Positions 8,827 through 16,235 of a stretch of 38,373 nucleotides of DNA are shown piece by piece. The notes beneath the pieces were generated by a model. It ran no database searches. It was not told where the DNA came from and saw nothing but the letters and a program-made list of their open reading frames with translations. The DNA is taken from assembly GCA_037131955.1 (NCBI GenBank), contig JBAXQC010000022.1, forward strand, positions 1-38,373, given 5' to 3'. Position 1 is the stretch's first letter. Every line of letters begins with the position of its first letter. A program made the translations under genes and the position numbers. Source of the stretch: CAIMMJ01 sp037131955. GTDB lineage: Bacteria > Bacteroidota > Bacteroidia > UBA4408.

Positions 8827-9294
8827 ATGGATAATAATATCAAACCTGTAGTGCTTTATGTTGACGATGAAGATAACAATTTGAATGCATTTAGAGCAGG
8901 ATACAGAAGAGATTTTGAAATATATACAGCAAGTTCTGCCCCAGAAGGTCTGAAAATTCTAGAAGAACGAGAAATTCCAGTATTAATTACAGACCAAAGA
9001 ATGCCAGAGGTTTTGGGTACGGAATTACTTGCAGAGGCCGTACAAAAATTTCCTGATCAAATGAGAATTTTGCTTACAGGATTTTCTGATATTGATGCCT
9101 TAAAAGATGCTGTAAATAGAGGGCAAATTTATAAATACATGCAAAAACCGTGGAATCATGATGAACTTAAAGAAACCATTATTTTGGCTGCCCAAATTTA
9201 TCAACTGAAAAAAGAACGTGTTGAAATGCAAGAAAAATTATTGTTGAACAACGAACAATTAGAATTTATTCTAAGACAAAAACTTTTATCTTAG
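8827..9294 (+). CDS. Response regulator with receiver domain and C-terminal helix
   Basis: 155 residues: a receiver domain (about 7-124) with Asp13-Asp14, phospho-acceptor Asp56 in TDQRMP, Thr84 in LLTGFSD and Lys107 in MQKPW, then a charged amphipathic helix (about 122-153) and a stop. Its receiver is close to that of the receiver-kinase at 2359-3453: both have RIL(I/L)TG, SDID, (A/D)xNRGQ and the KY(I/M)QKPW end. The C-terminal helix corresponds to the linker that leads into HisKA in the kinase. It therefore looks like a paralogue that stops before the kinase module. It is divergent from the operon across a 160-bp control region and converges with a nitroreductase gene. No output domain is present. 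It could compete with, or feed, the receiver-kinase. Confidence 0.92.
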   Translation: MDNNIKPVVLYVDDEDNNLNAFRAGYRRDFEIYTASSAPEGLKILEEREIPVLITDQRMPEVLGTELLAEAVQKFPDQMRILLTGFSDIDALKDAVNRGQIYKYMQKPWNHDELKETIILAAQIYQLKKERVEMQEKLLLNNEQLEFILRQKLLS

Positions 9295-9322
9295 TTGTTT
9301 AGTCTTCTAATTTTTGGCTGTT

Positions 9323-9892
9323 TTACACTTCAGTAAGTATTTCTTCTAGATATTTTCTGCTCCTTTGTAATTTTTCTCTAGATTTTAGTGGCTCTTCTAA
9401 GTCATCTGCATTTCCTAGGTGTCCAAGTGCTATAACCACCATTGGTTCATAAACGGATTCAATGTTTAAATTCTTAATTAACTCATCACCATTAAAACCT
9501 GCCATTGCATGGCAATAAATGTCCATTTCCGTTGCCTGATAAAGTAATGTGGCATTTGCCAATCCAAGGTCGTGGTTTGCCCATTTATTTTCTTTGCCTG
9601 TTTTCTCGCTTATTTTTCTTACACAACAAACGATTAATGCAGAAGAATTTTGGGCCCACACTTTATTACCTTCTTCCAATCCGTTAAGAATGAGACTAAA
9701 ACCATCAGTATTTTTTAGTGCAAAATAAAAGTGCCAAGGCTGTTCATTGCTTGCACTTGGTGCCCAAGAAGCTGCCTCTAGTAAAGTAAGTACTTCATTT
9801 TTTGTAACAAGTGTGTCACTGAAGGCACGTGGGCTCCATCGTTTTGAAATTATTTTAGAAACTGGGAATTTTGTTTGAGCTATCTTATTCAT
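9323..9892 (-). CDS. Nitroreductase family oxidoreductase
   Basis: FMN-dependent nitroreductase-fold enzyme of 189 residues, using NAD(P)H to reduce small substrates. FMN-binding signatures are the N-terminal SKRWSPRAF segment, WAPSASNEQPWHF, the DLGLANATLLYQATEM helix and the C-terminal VVIALGHLG strand. I start it at the ATG at 9892; a TTG one codon upstream is possible but adds only one residue. It converges with the response regulator at 8827-9294, with 28 bp between stops, and a strong terminator lies just upstream, so it is probably its own transcription unit. It is the second nitroreductase fold within a few kilobases, the first being part of the ThiF fusion. They differ in size and motif detail, so recent duplication is not indicated. 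Substrate unknown. Confidence 0.9.
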   Translation of the reverse strand: MNKIAQTKFPVSKIISKRWSPRAFSDTLVTKNEVLTLLEAASWAPSASNEQPWHFYFALKNTDGFSLILNGLEEGNKVWAQNSSALIVCCVRKISEKTGKENKWANHDLGLANATLLYQATEMDIYCHAMAGFNGDELIKNLNIESVYEPMVVIALGHLGNADDLEEPLKSREKLQRSRKYLEEILTEV

Positions 9893-9918
9893 CAAATCGT
9901 TGTATGGATTATTTTTTC

Positions 9919-9947
9919 AAAAAAAAAAGCCGGCAAAGCCGGCTTTT
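9919..9947 (-). terminator. Rho-independent terminator of the small Cys-rich gene
   Basis: A perfect 10-bp inverted repeat, AAAAGCCGGC at 9925-9934 and GCCGGCTTTT at 9938-9947, with a 3-base loop. Read on the minus strand it is followed by a run of about ten T residues. It lies 18 bp past the stop of the gene at 9965-10180, in the right orientation. The GC-rich stem stands out strongly from the local AT-rich DNA. Confidence 0.9.
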
Positions 9948-9964
9948 AATTGTAGCGTATTAAA

Positions 9965-10180
9965 TTACTTTTTAGGAGCAGCTTCGTTAGAAGACTTGCT
10001 GTCTTTATCATGACAAGATTTTGCTTCAGAACCTTTAGCACAAGCTTTTTCTGAACCTCCGGCTTTGCAACAAGATTTTTTATCTTTTGCACATGATTTT
10101 TCTTTGTCTTTGTCGCCAGCAAAAGAAACAGTGCTTAAACTTAAAGCAGCGAATACAAATAGAATTGATAATTTTTTCAT
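9965..10180 (-). CDS. Small exported lysine- and cysteine-rich protein
   Basis: 71 residues. A clear signal peptide (Lys2-Lys3, hydrophobic to about residue 19, cut after SFA at 21) leaves a mature peptide of about 50 residues. That peptide is nearly all Lys, Asp, Glu, Ser, Ala and Gly, with five cysteines (30, 37, 38, 47, 56) and His57 next to the last one. There is no Cys at the cleavage site, so it is not a lipoprotein. The repeated pattern of Cys with Ala-Lys or His-Asp-Lys suggests metal binding or disulfides in the periplasm; this is inference. It has its own -7 box upstream (10210-10217) and a strong terminator downstream, so it is a single-gene unit and probably well expressed. I do not recognise a named family. 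Confidence 0.75.
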   Translation of the reverse strand: MKKLSILFVFAALSLSTVSFAGDKDKEKSCAKDKKSCCKAGGSEKACAKGSEAKSCHDKDSKSSNEAAPKK

Positions 10181-10209
10181 TTTTATAGTTTTTTTGAGTT
10201 TATCGACAA

Positions 10210-10217
10210 CAAATTTA
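10210..10217 (-). promoter_or_regulatory. -7 promoter box for the small Cys-rich gene
   Basis: TAAATTTG on the minus strand matches the Bacteroidota TAnnTTTG consensus, 30 bp before the ATG at 10180. No well-spaced upstream TTG was found. Confidence 0.5.
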
Positions 10218-10230
10218 CAAAAAGTATTTA

Positions 10231-12591
10231 TTATTCTAATGCTCTTTTGTTAAATAATATATATCCAAAAGAAAACAAAACTCCATACACGGGCTTATTG
10301 GCAAGTACTCCTGCCTTATTTAAACTTGGTTCCTGATCAAAGTAATTAAAACTTAAACTTAACGGCCCAACAGGGCTGTGATAAACAATTGACGAACTTG
10401 CAACAAAATAAAGTTTGCTGAATGGTTGTCCGTAAAACGCTTGTTTTTCATCGTTCTGCAAAATTTCTTTGTAAGGTTGAAAGGCAAAACCTTCTAGTCT
10501 AAAATCTAAAGTTTTAAAAATGTTAATTACATTTCTTAAACCAAATGCAGCATAATTGTGAGTTCGGAATTTGGGAATAAACCTGGTTTTACTTTCTGGT
10601 ATTGGAGCAAAAAAAGGACTTGCCAAAATTGTTGCTGTATAATTATTAAAAAAATCTTGATCAGAAACTACTGCTTCTGTAAACACTCCTAATCTAATTT
10701 TTCCTCTGCGTTTGTAATATGTTTCGTAAGTAAATTTAAATTGATACCATGTGTGAAATTTGGAAAATACGTCAATGCTGTTCTCGTTTGAAGTAGAACC
10801 GGGGGTGTTAATTTGCTTACCTACTAAATACCTTGCTCTAAAACCCAAGTACGTGCCAGAGTTTGCATATTGCTTTTTATTTAAAGTATTTCTCTCAAAA
10901 CCAAAATAAACAGAATAGTTATCAAAACTAGTAATATCTGAGGTATCAGAAGATTTAAATGATCTGTTTTGATAATACTCGTCGTACATGTTGGCATAAG
11001 AAGTTCCGGCCAAAATTCTTGACTTATTTTTTACAGGCAGAGCAAACTCTAAACTTCCAAAATTTTCGTTTTGCACCAAATAACTTGGTTTAACATCTTC
11101 AAAAAATGTGGTTGCACTTCTAAAAAAATCAAATCTATTTCTTGTAAAACTAAGCTCGGTATAAAATGGCAATGAAAATGGGATATCAAATTTTGCCTTT
11201 ACTTGATAAGAGCCGTAGAATTTTCCAAAATAAGAATTTGCAGAAATTGTTGTGGCAAAATTTCCTAAATAATTATATTGAGCGCCAATGTATGCAGCGT
11301 TAATTGGCCTTGATGAAAAGTTTCCACCAAATGCTATAAAAACATCTTTCTCTTTTTTAATTTTTAGATTTAACTTGTAATACCCTGTTTGCGGATTTAA
11401 TGTTGCGGTGGGATAAATTTGGTTGATTTTTTCATCTGCAGATAGCCTAAAATACTTTGGTCTTAGTTCGTCTATAGAAATTAATTTTCCTCTCTTCAAT
11501 AGCAACCTTCTCACATATTTTGATTGAGATTTTTTTATTCCAGTAATGTTAAGTTCTTCAAATATTAACCTGTTGCTGGCGTGTTTAAATTGTTCACGTT
11601 TACAAAACAATTCAAAACCATCTACTCGTCTTTTTACTTTTTGCAAAATTTCTTGCATTTTTAATTCAGTGGCTTCGTATCCTTTATCAATTAAATAGGG
11701 TGTTTGACTAAAATTAAACAAGGAGGTTTCGTTTGGACTTGGTTCAATTAAGATGAGTTGAGCATTTATTTTATTTATTGGTTTTCTATCAATTACCATA
11801 CTTTTTAATTGCGACAAAATATCATCTTCGCTAGGATTTTGAATATTTTCAGAAACTGTGCTGCCTATAATAATATCGGGCAAAAATTCTTTGTCGGCAA
11901 TGTCAATAGGGAAGTTATTATACAATCCTCCATCAAAAAACAGATGATTGTCTATATTTAATGGTTTAAGATAAAACGGATAAGATAGTGATGCTCTAAT
12001 GGATTGTCCTAAATTACCAGTGGAAAAAACTTTTGTTGATTTGCTTGTTATATCGGTAGCTACGCACCTAAATGGAATAAATAAAGAATCGAAATTATTT
12101 TTTGAACTTGCTGTGGCATTTGAAAACAATTCCATCATGTTAAAATCAATTGGAACCGGACTAACTAAGTTGGTAGGAATTGATGTTCTTAAAATGGTAT
12201 CGGGCGAAAATTTAAAATTTATCCAAGAGGCATCAGGTGATTTTTTCTTAAAAAAATAAACATACTTTTCTTCTATATCTCCTCTTGCATTCAACTGAAA
12301 TTTTTCTGATTTTGCAAATGCCTCTATCTCTGCAATAGAATAACCGGCAGCATACAAACCACCAACTAATGCACCCATTGAGGTTCCTGCAATATAATCT
12401 ATGGGAATGTGATTTTGCTCCAAAGATTTTAAAACTCCAATGTGCGAAAGTCCATCGGCTCCACCGCCACTAAGTACTACTGCCACCTTTTGTGCTTTTG
12501 TTTCTGGAGTAAAAAGTAGTATCAATAAACTAAATAAAAGTACTGTGTTGCAAATTATTGCTTTACTAGATATGTACTTTTTTAAAATCAA
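10231..12591 (-). CDS. Patatin-like phospholipase with outer-membrane beta-barrel (type Vd-like)
   Basis: 786 residues. After a signal sequence (hydrophobic 12-28, TKAQ near 34) comes a patatin phospholipase domain (about 36-310). It has the oxyanion loop SGGGADG (41-47), nucleophile Ser71 in GTSMG and Asp220 in FDGG, the full Ser-Asp dyad. Residues about 345-415 look like one POTRA module. From about 420 to the end alternating aromatic strands form a surface-antigen/Omp85-type barrel, ending in FGYILFNKRALE. Such proteins insert in the outer membrane and present the lipase domain in the periplasm or outside. The gene is the last of a minus-strand operon, 1 bp after the BtuF-like gene. Lipid specificity cannot be told. 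The Omp85-type C-terminus separates it from soluble patatins. Confidence 0.92.
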   Translation of the reverse strand: MILKKYISSKAIICNTVLLFSLLILLFTPETKAQKVAVVLSGGGADGLSHIGVLKSLEQNHIPIDYIAGTSMGALVGGLYAAGYSIAEIEAFAKSEKFQLNARGDIEEKYVYFFKKKSPDASWINFKFSPDTILRTSIPTNLVSPVPIDFNMMELFSNATASSKNNFDSLFIPFRCVATDITSKSTKVFSTGNLGQSIRASLSYPFYLKPLNIDNHLFFDGGLYNNFPIDIADKEFLPDIIIGSTVSENIQNPSEDDILSQLKSMVIDRKPINKINAQLILIEPSPNETSLFNFSQTPYLIDKGYEATELKMQEILQKVKRRVDGFELFCKREQFKHASNRLIFEELNITGIKKSQSKYVRRLLLKRGKLISIDELRPKYFRLSADEKINQIYPTATLNPQTGYYKLNLKIKKEKDVFIAFGGNFSSRPINAAYIGAQYNYLGNFATTISANSYFGKFYGSYQVKAKFDIPFSLPFYTELSFTRNRFDFFRSATTFFEDVKPSYLVQNENFGSLEFALPVKNKSRILAGTSYANMYDEYYQNRSFKSSDTSDITSFDNYSVYFGFERNTLNKKQYANSGTYLGFRARYLVGKQINTPGSTSNENSIDVFSKFHTWYQFKFTYETYYKRRGKIRLGVFTEAVVSDQDFFNNYTATILASPFFAPIPESKTRFIPKFRTHNYAAFGLRNVINIFKTLDFRLEGFAFQPYKEILQNDEKQAFYGQPFSKLYFVASSSIVYHSPVGPLSLSFNYFDQEPSLNKAGVLANKPVYGVLFSFGYILFNKRALE

Positions 12592-12592
12592 C

Positions 12593-13387
12593 TTAATTTT
12601 TTATTGCAGTTATTAATTCCGAAAAGTACTTAAAAGATTGCAATAATCTTGATCCATACCAACTAAAAAATTCACCATCAACAAGTAAAATCTTGGAATT
12701 AGGAAAATAATTCTGAATTTCTTTAACATGTTTTTCTTTAAATGGAAATGGTTCTGATGAAAGAAAAACATAAGTTGGATGAAAGTTATTAAGCTCAGAT
12801 AACATAATTTCTGGATAACGATTCTGATTTATACAATTGTTTAATCCTAAAAATTTACACATAGAATTAATGAATGTATTTTCTCCTGCTACCATAATTG
12901 GATTGTACCAAATTAGATATAAAAATGTACCACTTAGTTTAACGTTGCTTGAAATAAATTTTTCGCTCTTGCTTAAAATATTTAGGCAAATACATTCTGA
13001 TTTAGTTTGTGAATTTGTTATTGCACCTATTTTTTTGATTGCATCCAAAGAATCCTCCAGGGAAACAATATCACTCATCCAAACAGGAAATTTTTTTTCT
13101 AAAAATTCTATATCAGATTTGGAATTTTCTTCCTTGTTTCCAATTATTAAATCGGGCTGTAGTTCTTCTATTAAACTAAGATTTAAATTTTTTGTTCCTC
13201 CAATTCTAACTTTGTTTCTAAACCATTCGTTTGGATGAATACAAAATTTTGTAATACCAATAACTCTTTCACCTAAACCTAAATCAAACAAAAGTTCTGT
13301 TTGAGAGGGAACAAGTGAGATAATTCTCTTTGGATAAAAAGGTAAGTTTACTTCCCTTTGCAATTGGTCAGTAACCTTTATGTCCAT
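12593..13387 (-). CDS. BtuF-like helical-backbone metal/cobalamin-binding protein without signal peptide
   Basis: 264 residues matching the class III substrate-binding fold of the BtuF group. Visible marks are the N-terminal strand ending PKRIISLVPSQTELLFDLG, then VIGITKFCIHP, the QPDLIIGNKEEN strand and helix, a long connecting helix, and the C-terminal half with VAGENTFINSM and HPTYVFLSSEPFPFKEKH. Family members bind corrinoids or chelated metals for an ABC transporter. Here the protein begins directly with MDIKVTDQLQREV and shows no signal peptide or lipobox, and no permease or ATPase gene is adjacent. It sits between the CBS-like enzyme (3 bp) and the patatin protein (1 bp) in a tight operon. 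Either it works in the cytoplasm or it relies on unusual export. The fold is confident; ligand and location are not. Confidence 0.8.
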   Translation of the reverse strand: MDIKVTDQLQREVNLPFYPKRIISLVPSQTELLFDLGLGERVIGITKFCIHPNEWFRNKVRIGGTKNLNLSLIEELQPDLIIGNKEENSKSDIEFLEKKFPVWMSDIVSLEDSLDAIKKIGAITNSQTKSECICLNILSKSEKFISSNVKLSGTFLYLIWYNPIMVAGENTFINSMCKFLGLNNCINQNRYPEIMLSELNNFHPTYVFLSSEPFPFKEKHVKEIQNYFPNSKILLVDGEFFSWYGSRLLQSFKYFSELITAIKN

Positions 13388-13390
13388 TTT

Positions 13391-14758
13391 TTATTTTGTT
13401 AGTGCTTGAATAATATCGTGACGAGTAATGATAAATGTTTCGTCAGTTTTAAAATCTCTTACTAAAACCGCAGGGTTTGTTGGCGTAATCATTGTGGACA
13501 ATAAATCTAAAGGAGTAGAAACATCAGCAAAAGAAAATGCCGGCTGCATAACTTCGGATATAGTTTGCTTTGTAATATCAGGGTTTTTTACAATTTGAGA
13601 AAACAATTCAGACTCATTTAATGAACCCACTATTCTTTTATCGTTGGTTACGGGAATTTGCGAAATATCTAATTTATTCATCATTGCAATGGCTTCGCTT
13701 AAATTTTCAGAAGCTTCAATGGTAATTAGTTTTTCTTTTCCTCTAGTAGAAACCAAGTCTTTGGCGGTTAATCCTTTTTTATCTAAATAGCCTTTCTCTC
13801 TCATCCAATCGTCGTTGAACATTTTGCCCAAATACCTGGTGCCATGGTCATGAAAAATTACAACAACAACATCACCTTCTTTGAACATATCTTTCATTTG
13901 GATAATTCCGGCCATTGCAGAACCGGCAGAATTACCTGCAAAAATACCTTCTTCTTTTGCAATTCTTCTGGTCATTACGGCAGCCTCTTTATCGGTAACT
14001 TTTTCAAAATGATCTATCAACGAAAAGTCAACATTCTGCGGAAGAAAATCTTCGCCAATGCCCTCCGTTACATAAGGATAAATTTCATTCTTGTCAAAAA
14101 TTCCAGTTTCCTTGTATTTTTTAAAAACAGAACCGTAAGTGTCTATTCCTAAAACTTTAATGTTAGGATTTTTTTCTTTTAAAAATTTAGCTGTACCACT
14201 TATAGTTCCACCTGTTCCAACACCAACTACAAAATGAGTAATTTTTCCTTCTGTTTGCTCCCAAATTTCCGGACCAGTGCTTTCGTAATGAGCTTGTGCA
14301 TTGCTAGGATTATCATATTGGTTTGGCTTCCAAGAATTAGGCACTTCCTTTTCTAATCTGCTACTAACACTGTAATATGATCGTGGATCTTCAGGTTCAA
14401 CATTGGTGGGGCACACAATAACCTCAGCCCCAAAAGCCCTTAATGCATCAAACTTCTCTTTTGATTGTTTGTCGGTGGAAGTAAAAATACACTTGTATCC
14501 TTTTATAACGGCTGCAATTGCTAAACCCATTCCTGTATTTCCTGAGGTACCTTCAATAATGGTTCCTCCTGGTTTTAATTTTCCACTTTTTTCGGCATCT
14601 TCAATCATTTTTAACGCCATTCGGTCTTTAATAGAATTGCCAGGGTTGGTGGTTTCTATTTTTGCCAAAACTAATGCAGGAATGTCTTTAGTAATGTTGT
14701 TTATTTTAACTAAAGGAGTATTTCCTATGGTTTCGATAATGTTTTTGGCGTATTTCAT
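13391..14758 (-). CDS. Cystathionine beta-synthase-like PLP enzyme with C-terminal CBS domains
   Basis: 455 residues. The N-terminal 330 residues are a fold-type II PLP enzyme of the cysteine synthase/cystathionine beta-synthase family. It has the PLP lysine Lys44 in NPGNSIKDRMA, the substrate loop GTSGNTG (70-76), a phosphate-binding loop GVGTGGTISG, and the C-terminal HDHGTRYLGKMF segment. Residues about 340-455 are a pair of CBS domains, which in the eukaryotic enzyme are regulatory. The combination is the usual layout of cystathionine beta-synthase, making cystathionine from serine or O-acetylserine and homocysteine, though cysteine synthase activity is possible. It lies 27 bp downstream of the ferredoxin gene and 3 bp upstream of the BtuF-like gene. 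There is no heme-binding N-terminal extension. Confidence 0.92.
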   Translation of the reverse strand: MKYAKNIIETIGNTPLVKINNITKDIPALVLAKIETTNPGNSIKDRMALKMIEDAEKSGKLKPGGTIIEGTSGNTGMGLAIAAVIKGYKCIFTSTDKQSKEKFDALRAFGAEVIVCPTNVEPEDPRSYYSVSSRLEKEVPNSWKPNQYDNPSNAQAHYESTGPEIWEQTEGKITHFVVGVGTGGTISGTAKFLKEKNPNIKVLGIDTYGSVFKKYKETGIFDKNEIYPYVTEGIGEDFLPQNVDFSLIDHFEKVTDKEAAVMTRRIAKEEGIFAGNSAGSAMAGIIQMKDMFKEGDVVVVIFHDHGTRYLGKMFNDDWMREKGYLDKKGLTAKDLVSTRGKEKLITIEASENLSEAIAMMNKLDISQIPVTNDKRIVGSLNESELFSQIVKNPDITKQTISEVMQPAFSFADVSTPLDLLSTMITPTNPAVLVRDFKTDETFIITRHDIIQALTK

Positions 14759-14785
14759 AGTAAAAAAAAGATGTTGTGAATAAAA

Positions 14786-15133
14786 TTAAAGGTGCATGAA
14801 TTCTTTCTTTGCCAATAGTGCTTCTTTAGATTCTCTGGCATTTTCATCGTCAATGCAGCAGTCTACCGGACAAACTGCAGCACATTGTGGCTCATCGTGA
14901 AAGCCAACACACTCTGTACATTTGTCGGTTACAATATAATAAACATCCATTTCTTTAGGGGCAGCAGGTGTTTCTGCATCAAGAGTTTCGCCTTTTAAAG
15001 TTGTAATTGTACCTTTTAGCGCTGTGCCGTCTGCAAATCTCCATTCATTGCCACCCTCATAAATTGCGTTGTTTGGACATTCTGGTTCACATGCACCGCA
15101 ATTTATGCATTCATCTGTAATTTTAATTGCCAT
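14786..15133 (-). CDS. 2[4Fe-4S] ferredoxin, dicluster type
   Basis: 115 residues with two cysteine sets for [4Fe-4S] clusters. The first is Cys9, Cys12, Cys15 and Cys19 in CINCGACEPECP. The second is CTECVGFHDEPQCAAVCP, with eight residues between its second and third cysteines, as in YfhL/Alv-type ferredoxins. Between them is an approximately 50-residue insert with little conservation. It carries low-potential electrons in the cytoplasm; partners are not evident from the neighbours. It is the first gene of the minus-strand operon and is divergent from the LuxC-like acyl-CoA reductase gene across 50 bp. A -7 box at 15167-15174 should drive it. Confidence 0.93.
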   Translation of the reverse strand: MAIKITDECINCGACEPECPNNAIYEGGNEWRFADGTALKGTITTLKGETLDAETPAAPKEMDVYYIVTDKCTECVGFHDEPQCAAVCPVDCCIDDENARESKEALLAKKEFMHL

Positions 15134-15151
15134 AAAAAAATTTTATTATGT

Positions 15152-15159
15152 TATTTTTG
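15152..15159 (+). promoter_or_regulatory. -7 promoter box for the luxC-like operon
   Basis: TATTTTTG matches TAnnTTTG, with a TTG 22 bp upstream at 15127-15129, inside the spacing known for Flavobacterium promoters. It ends 24 bp before the TTG start at 15184, and supports that start. Confidence 0.55.
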
Positions 15160-15166
15160 TCGCCTG

Positions 15167-15174
15167 CAAAATTA
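15167..15174 (-). promoter_or_regulatory. -7 promoter box for the ferredoxin operon
   Basis: TAATTTTG on the minus strand, with TTTG 16 bp upstream at 15191-15194, inside the first codons of the divergent gene. The two divergent -7 boxes are only 7 bp apart, so the two promoters probably exclude each other. Confidence 0.5.
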
Positions 15175-15183
15175 ATGTAAAGA

Positions 15184-16233
15184 TTGGAAGCAAAAAAAAA
15201 TATAATAGAAAAGGAATCAATAAATGACTTTGTAATTCTTGGTGAACAATTTAAAAATCCTAAAAGTAGTTTTAATACTCAGTTAATTGAAGTAATTAAT
15301 TTGGTGAAACAAGAAAACCAATGGTTCACCAATGATAGTGTTTTAAAGGCCATAAGCGCTTGGGCTGAATTATTAAACAAAGAGAATTTAAGTAATTGGA
15401 TAAACAATTATACACTTAATGCTCCAGAATCTCCTTTAACCGTTGCTATAATTATGGCAGGAAATATTCCCTTGGTAGGGTTTCATGATTTTTTATGTGT
15501 GCTTGTTTCGGGAAACAAAGCCTTGATAAAACCCTCCAGCGACGATAAAATACTACTTAAACTAGTTATTAAAACACTCATTGAAATAAATCCTGAATTT
15601 AAAGATAGAATAGAAATTGTTGAAGGTGCAATAAAAAATATTGATGCCATCATTGCCACAGGAAGCAATAATTCTGCAAGATACTTTGAGTATTATTTTA
15701 GTAAATATCCAAATATAATAAGAAAAAACAGAAATTCCCTTGCCATATTAAGTGGTAATGAAAGTGAACGTGAACTAAAACTTTTAGCGAAAGATATTTT
15801 TAATTATTTTGGGTTGGGTTGCAGAAACGTTTCAAAATTATTTGTTCCCCAAAATTATGATTTCAACCAATTTTTTGAATCTATTTTTGAGTTTGGAGAA
15901 ATCATAAACCATAATAAATATGGCAATAATTACGAATACAACAGAGCAGTGTATCTAATGAATTCAGTTCCTTTGCTCGACAATAATTTTTTGCTGTTAA
16001 AAGAAGACGAGAGTCTATCTTCTCCCATAGGTGTTTTGTTTTATGAATTTTATTCGCATATAGAAGAGGTAAAAAATAAAATAAGAGACAATTCAGATAA
16101 AATTCAATGTGTAGTTTGTGATAAAAACATTAATTTTACGCATAGTGTAAATTTTGGAGAATCTCAACAACCTGGTTTAATGGATTATGCAGACGGTGTG
16201 GATGTAATGGATTTTTTAATTAAGTTAAATTAA
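15184..16233 (+). CDS. LuxC-type acyl-CoA reductase
   Basis: 349 residues of the LuxC family, aldehyde-dehydrogenase-fold enzymes that reduce acyl-CoA or acyl esters to aldehydes with NADPH. The nucleotide-binding half has IIMAGNIPLVGFHDFL and ALIKPSSDD, then IIATGSNNSARYFEYYF. The catalytic cysteine is Cys213 in FGLGCRNVSKLF. The start is TTG at 15184, since the only nearby ATG (15175) is followed directly by TAA. The gene is 2 bp from the class IV aminotransferase downstream, so both form one operon. There are no luxAB, luxD or luxE genes, so bioluminescence is not suggested. Stand-alone relatives are common in Bacteroidota, with roles not established to my knowledge. Confidence 0.88.
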   Translation: MEAKKNIIEKESINDFVILGEQFKNPKSSFNTQLIEVINLVKQENQWFTNDSVLKAISAWAELLNKENLSNWINNYTLNAPESPLTVAIIMAGNIPLVGFHDFLCVLVSGNKALIKPSSDDKILLKLVIKTLIEINPEFKDRIEIVEGAIKNIDAIIATGSNNSARYFEYYFSKYPNIIRKNRNSLAILSGNESERELKLLAKDIFNYFGLGCRNVSKLFVPQNYDFNQFFESIFEFGEIINHNKYGNNYEYNRAVYLMNSVPLLDNNFLLLKEDESLSSPIGVLFYEFYSHIEEVKNKIRDNSDKIQCVVCDKNINFTHSVNFGESQQPGLMDYADGVDVMDFLIKLN

Positions 16234-16235
16234 AA

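Noticed and set aside
12837..13238. Plus-strand open frame of 133 codons
   Set aside because: Shadow of the BtuF-like gene; composition looks like antisense translation of an AT-rich gene and no domain is visible.
15184..16233. Bioluminescence operon
   Set aside because: Only a LuxC-family reductase is present; luxA, luxB, luxD and luxE are absent and such solitary genes are common in the phylum.
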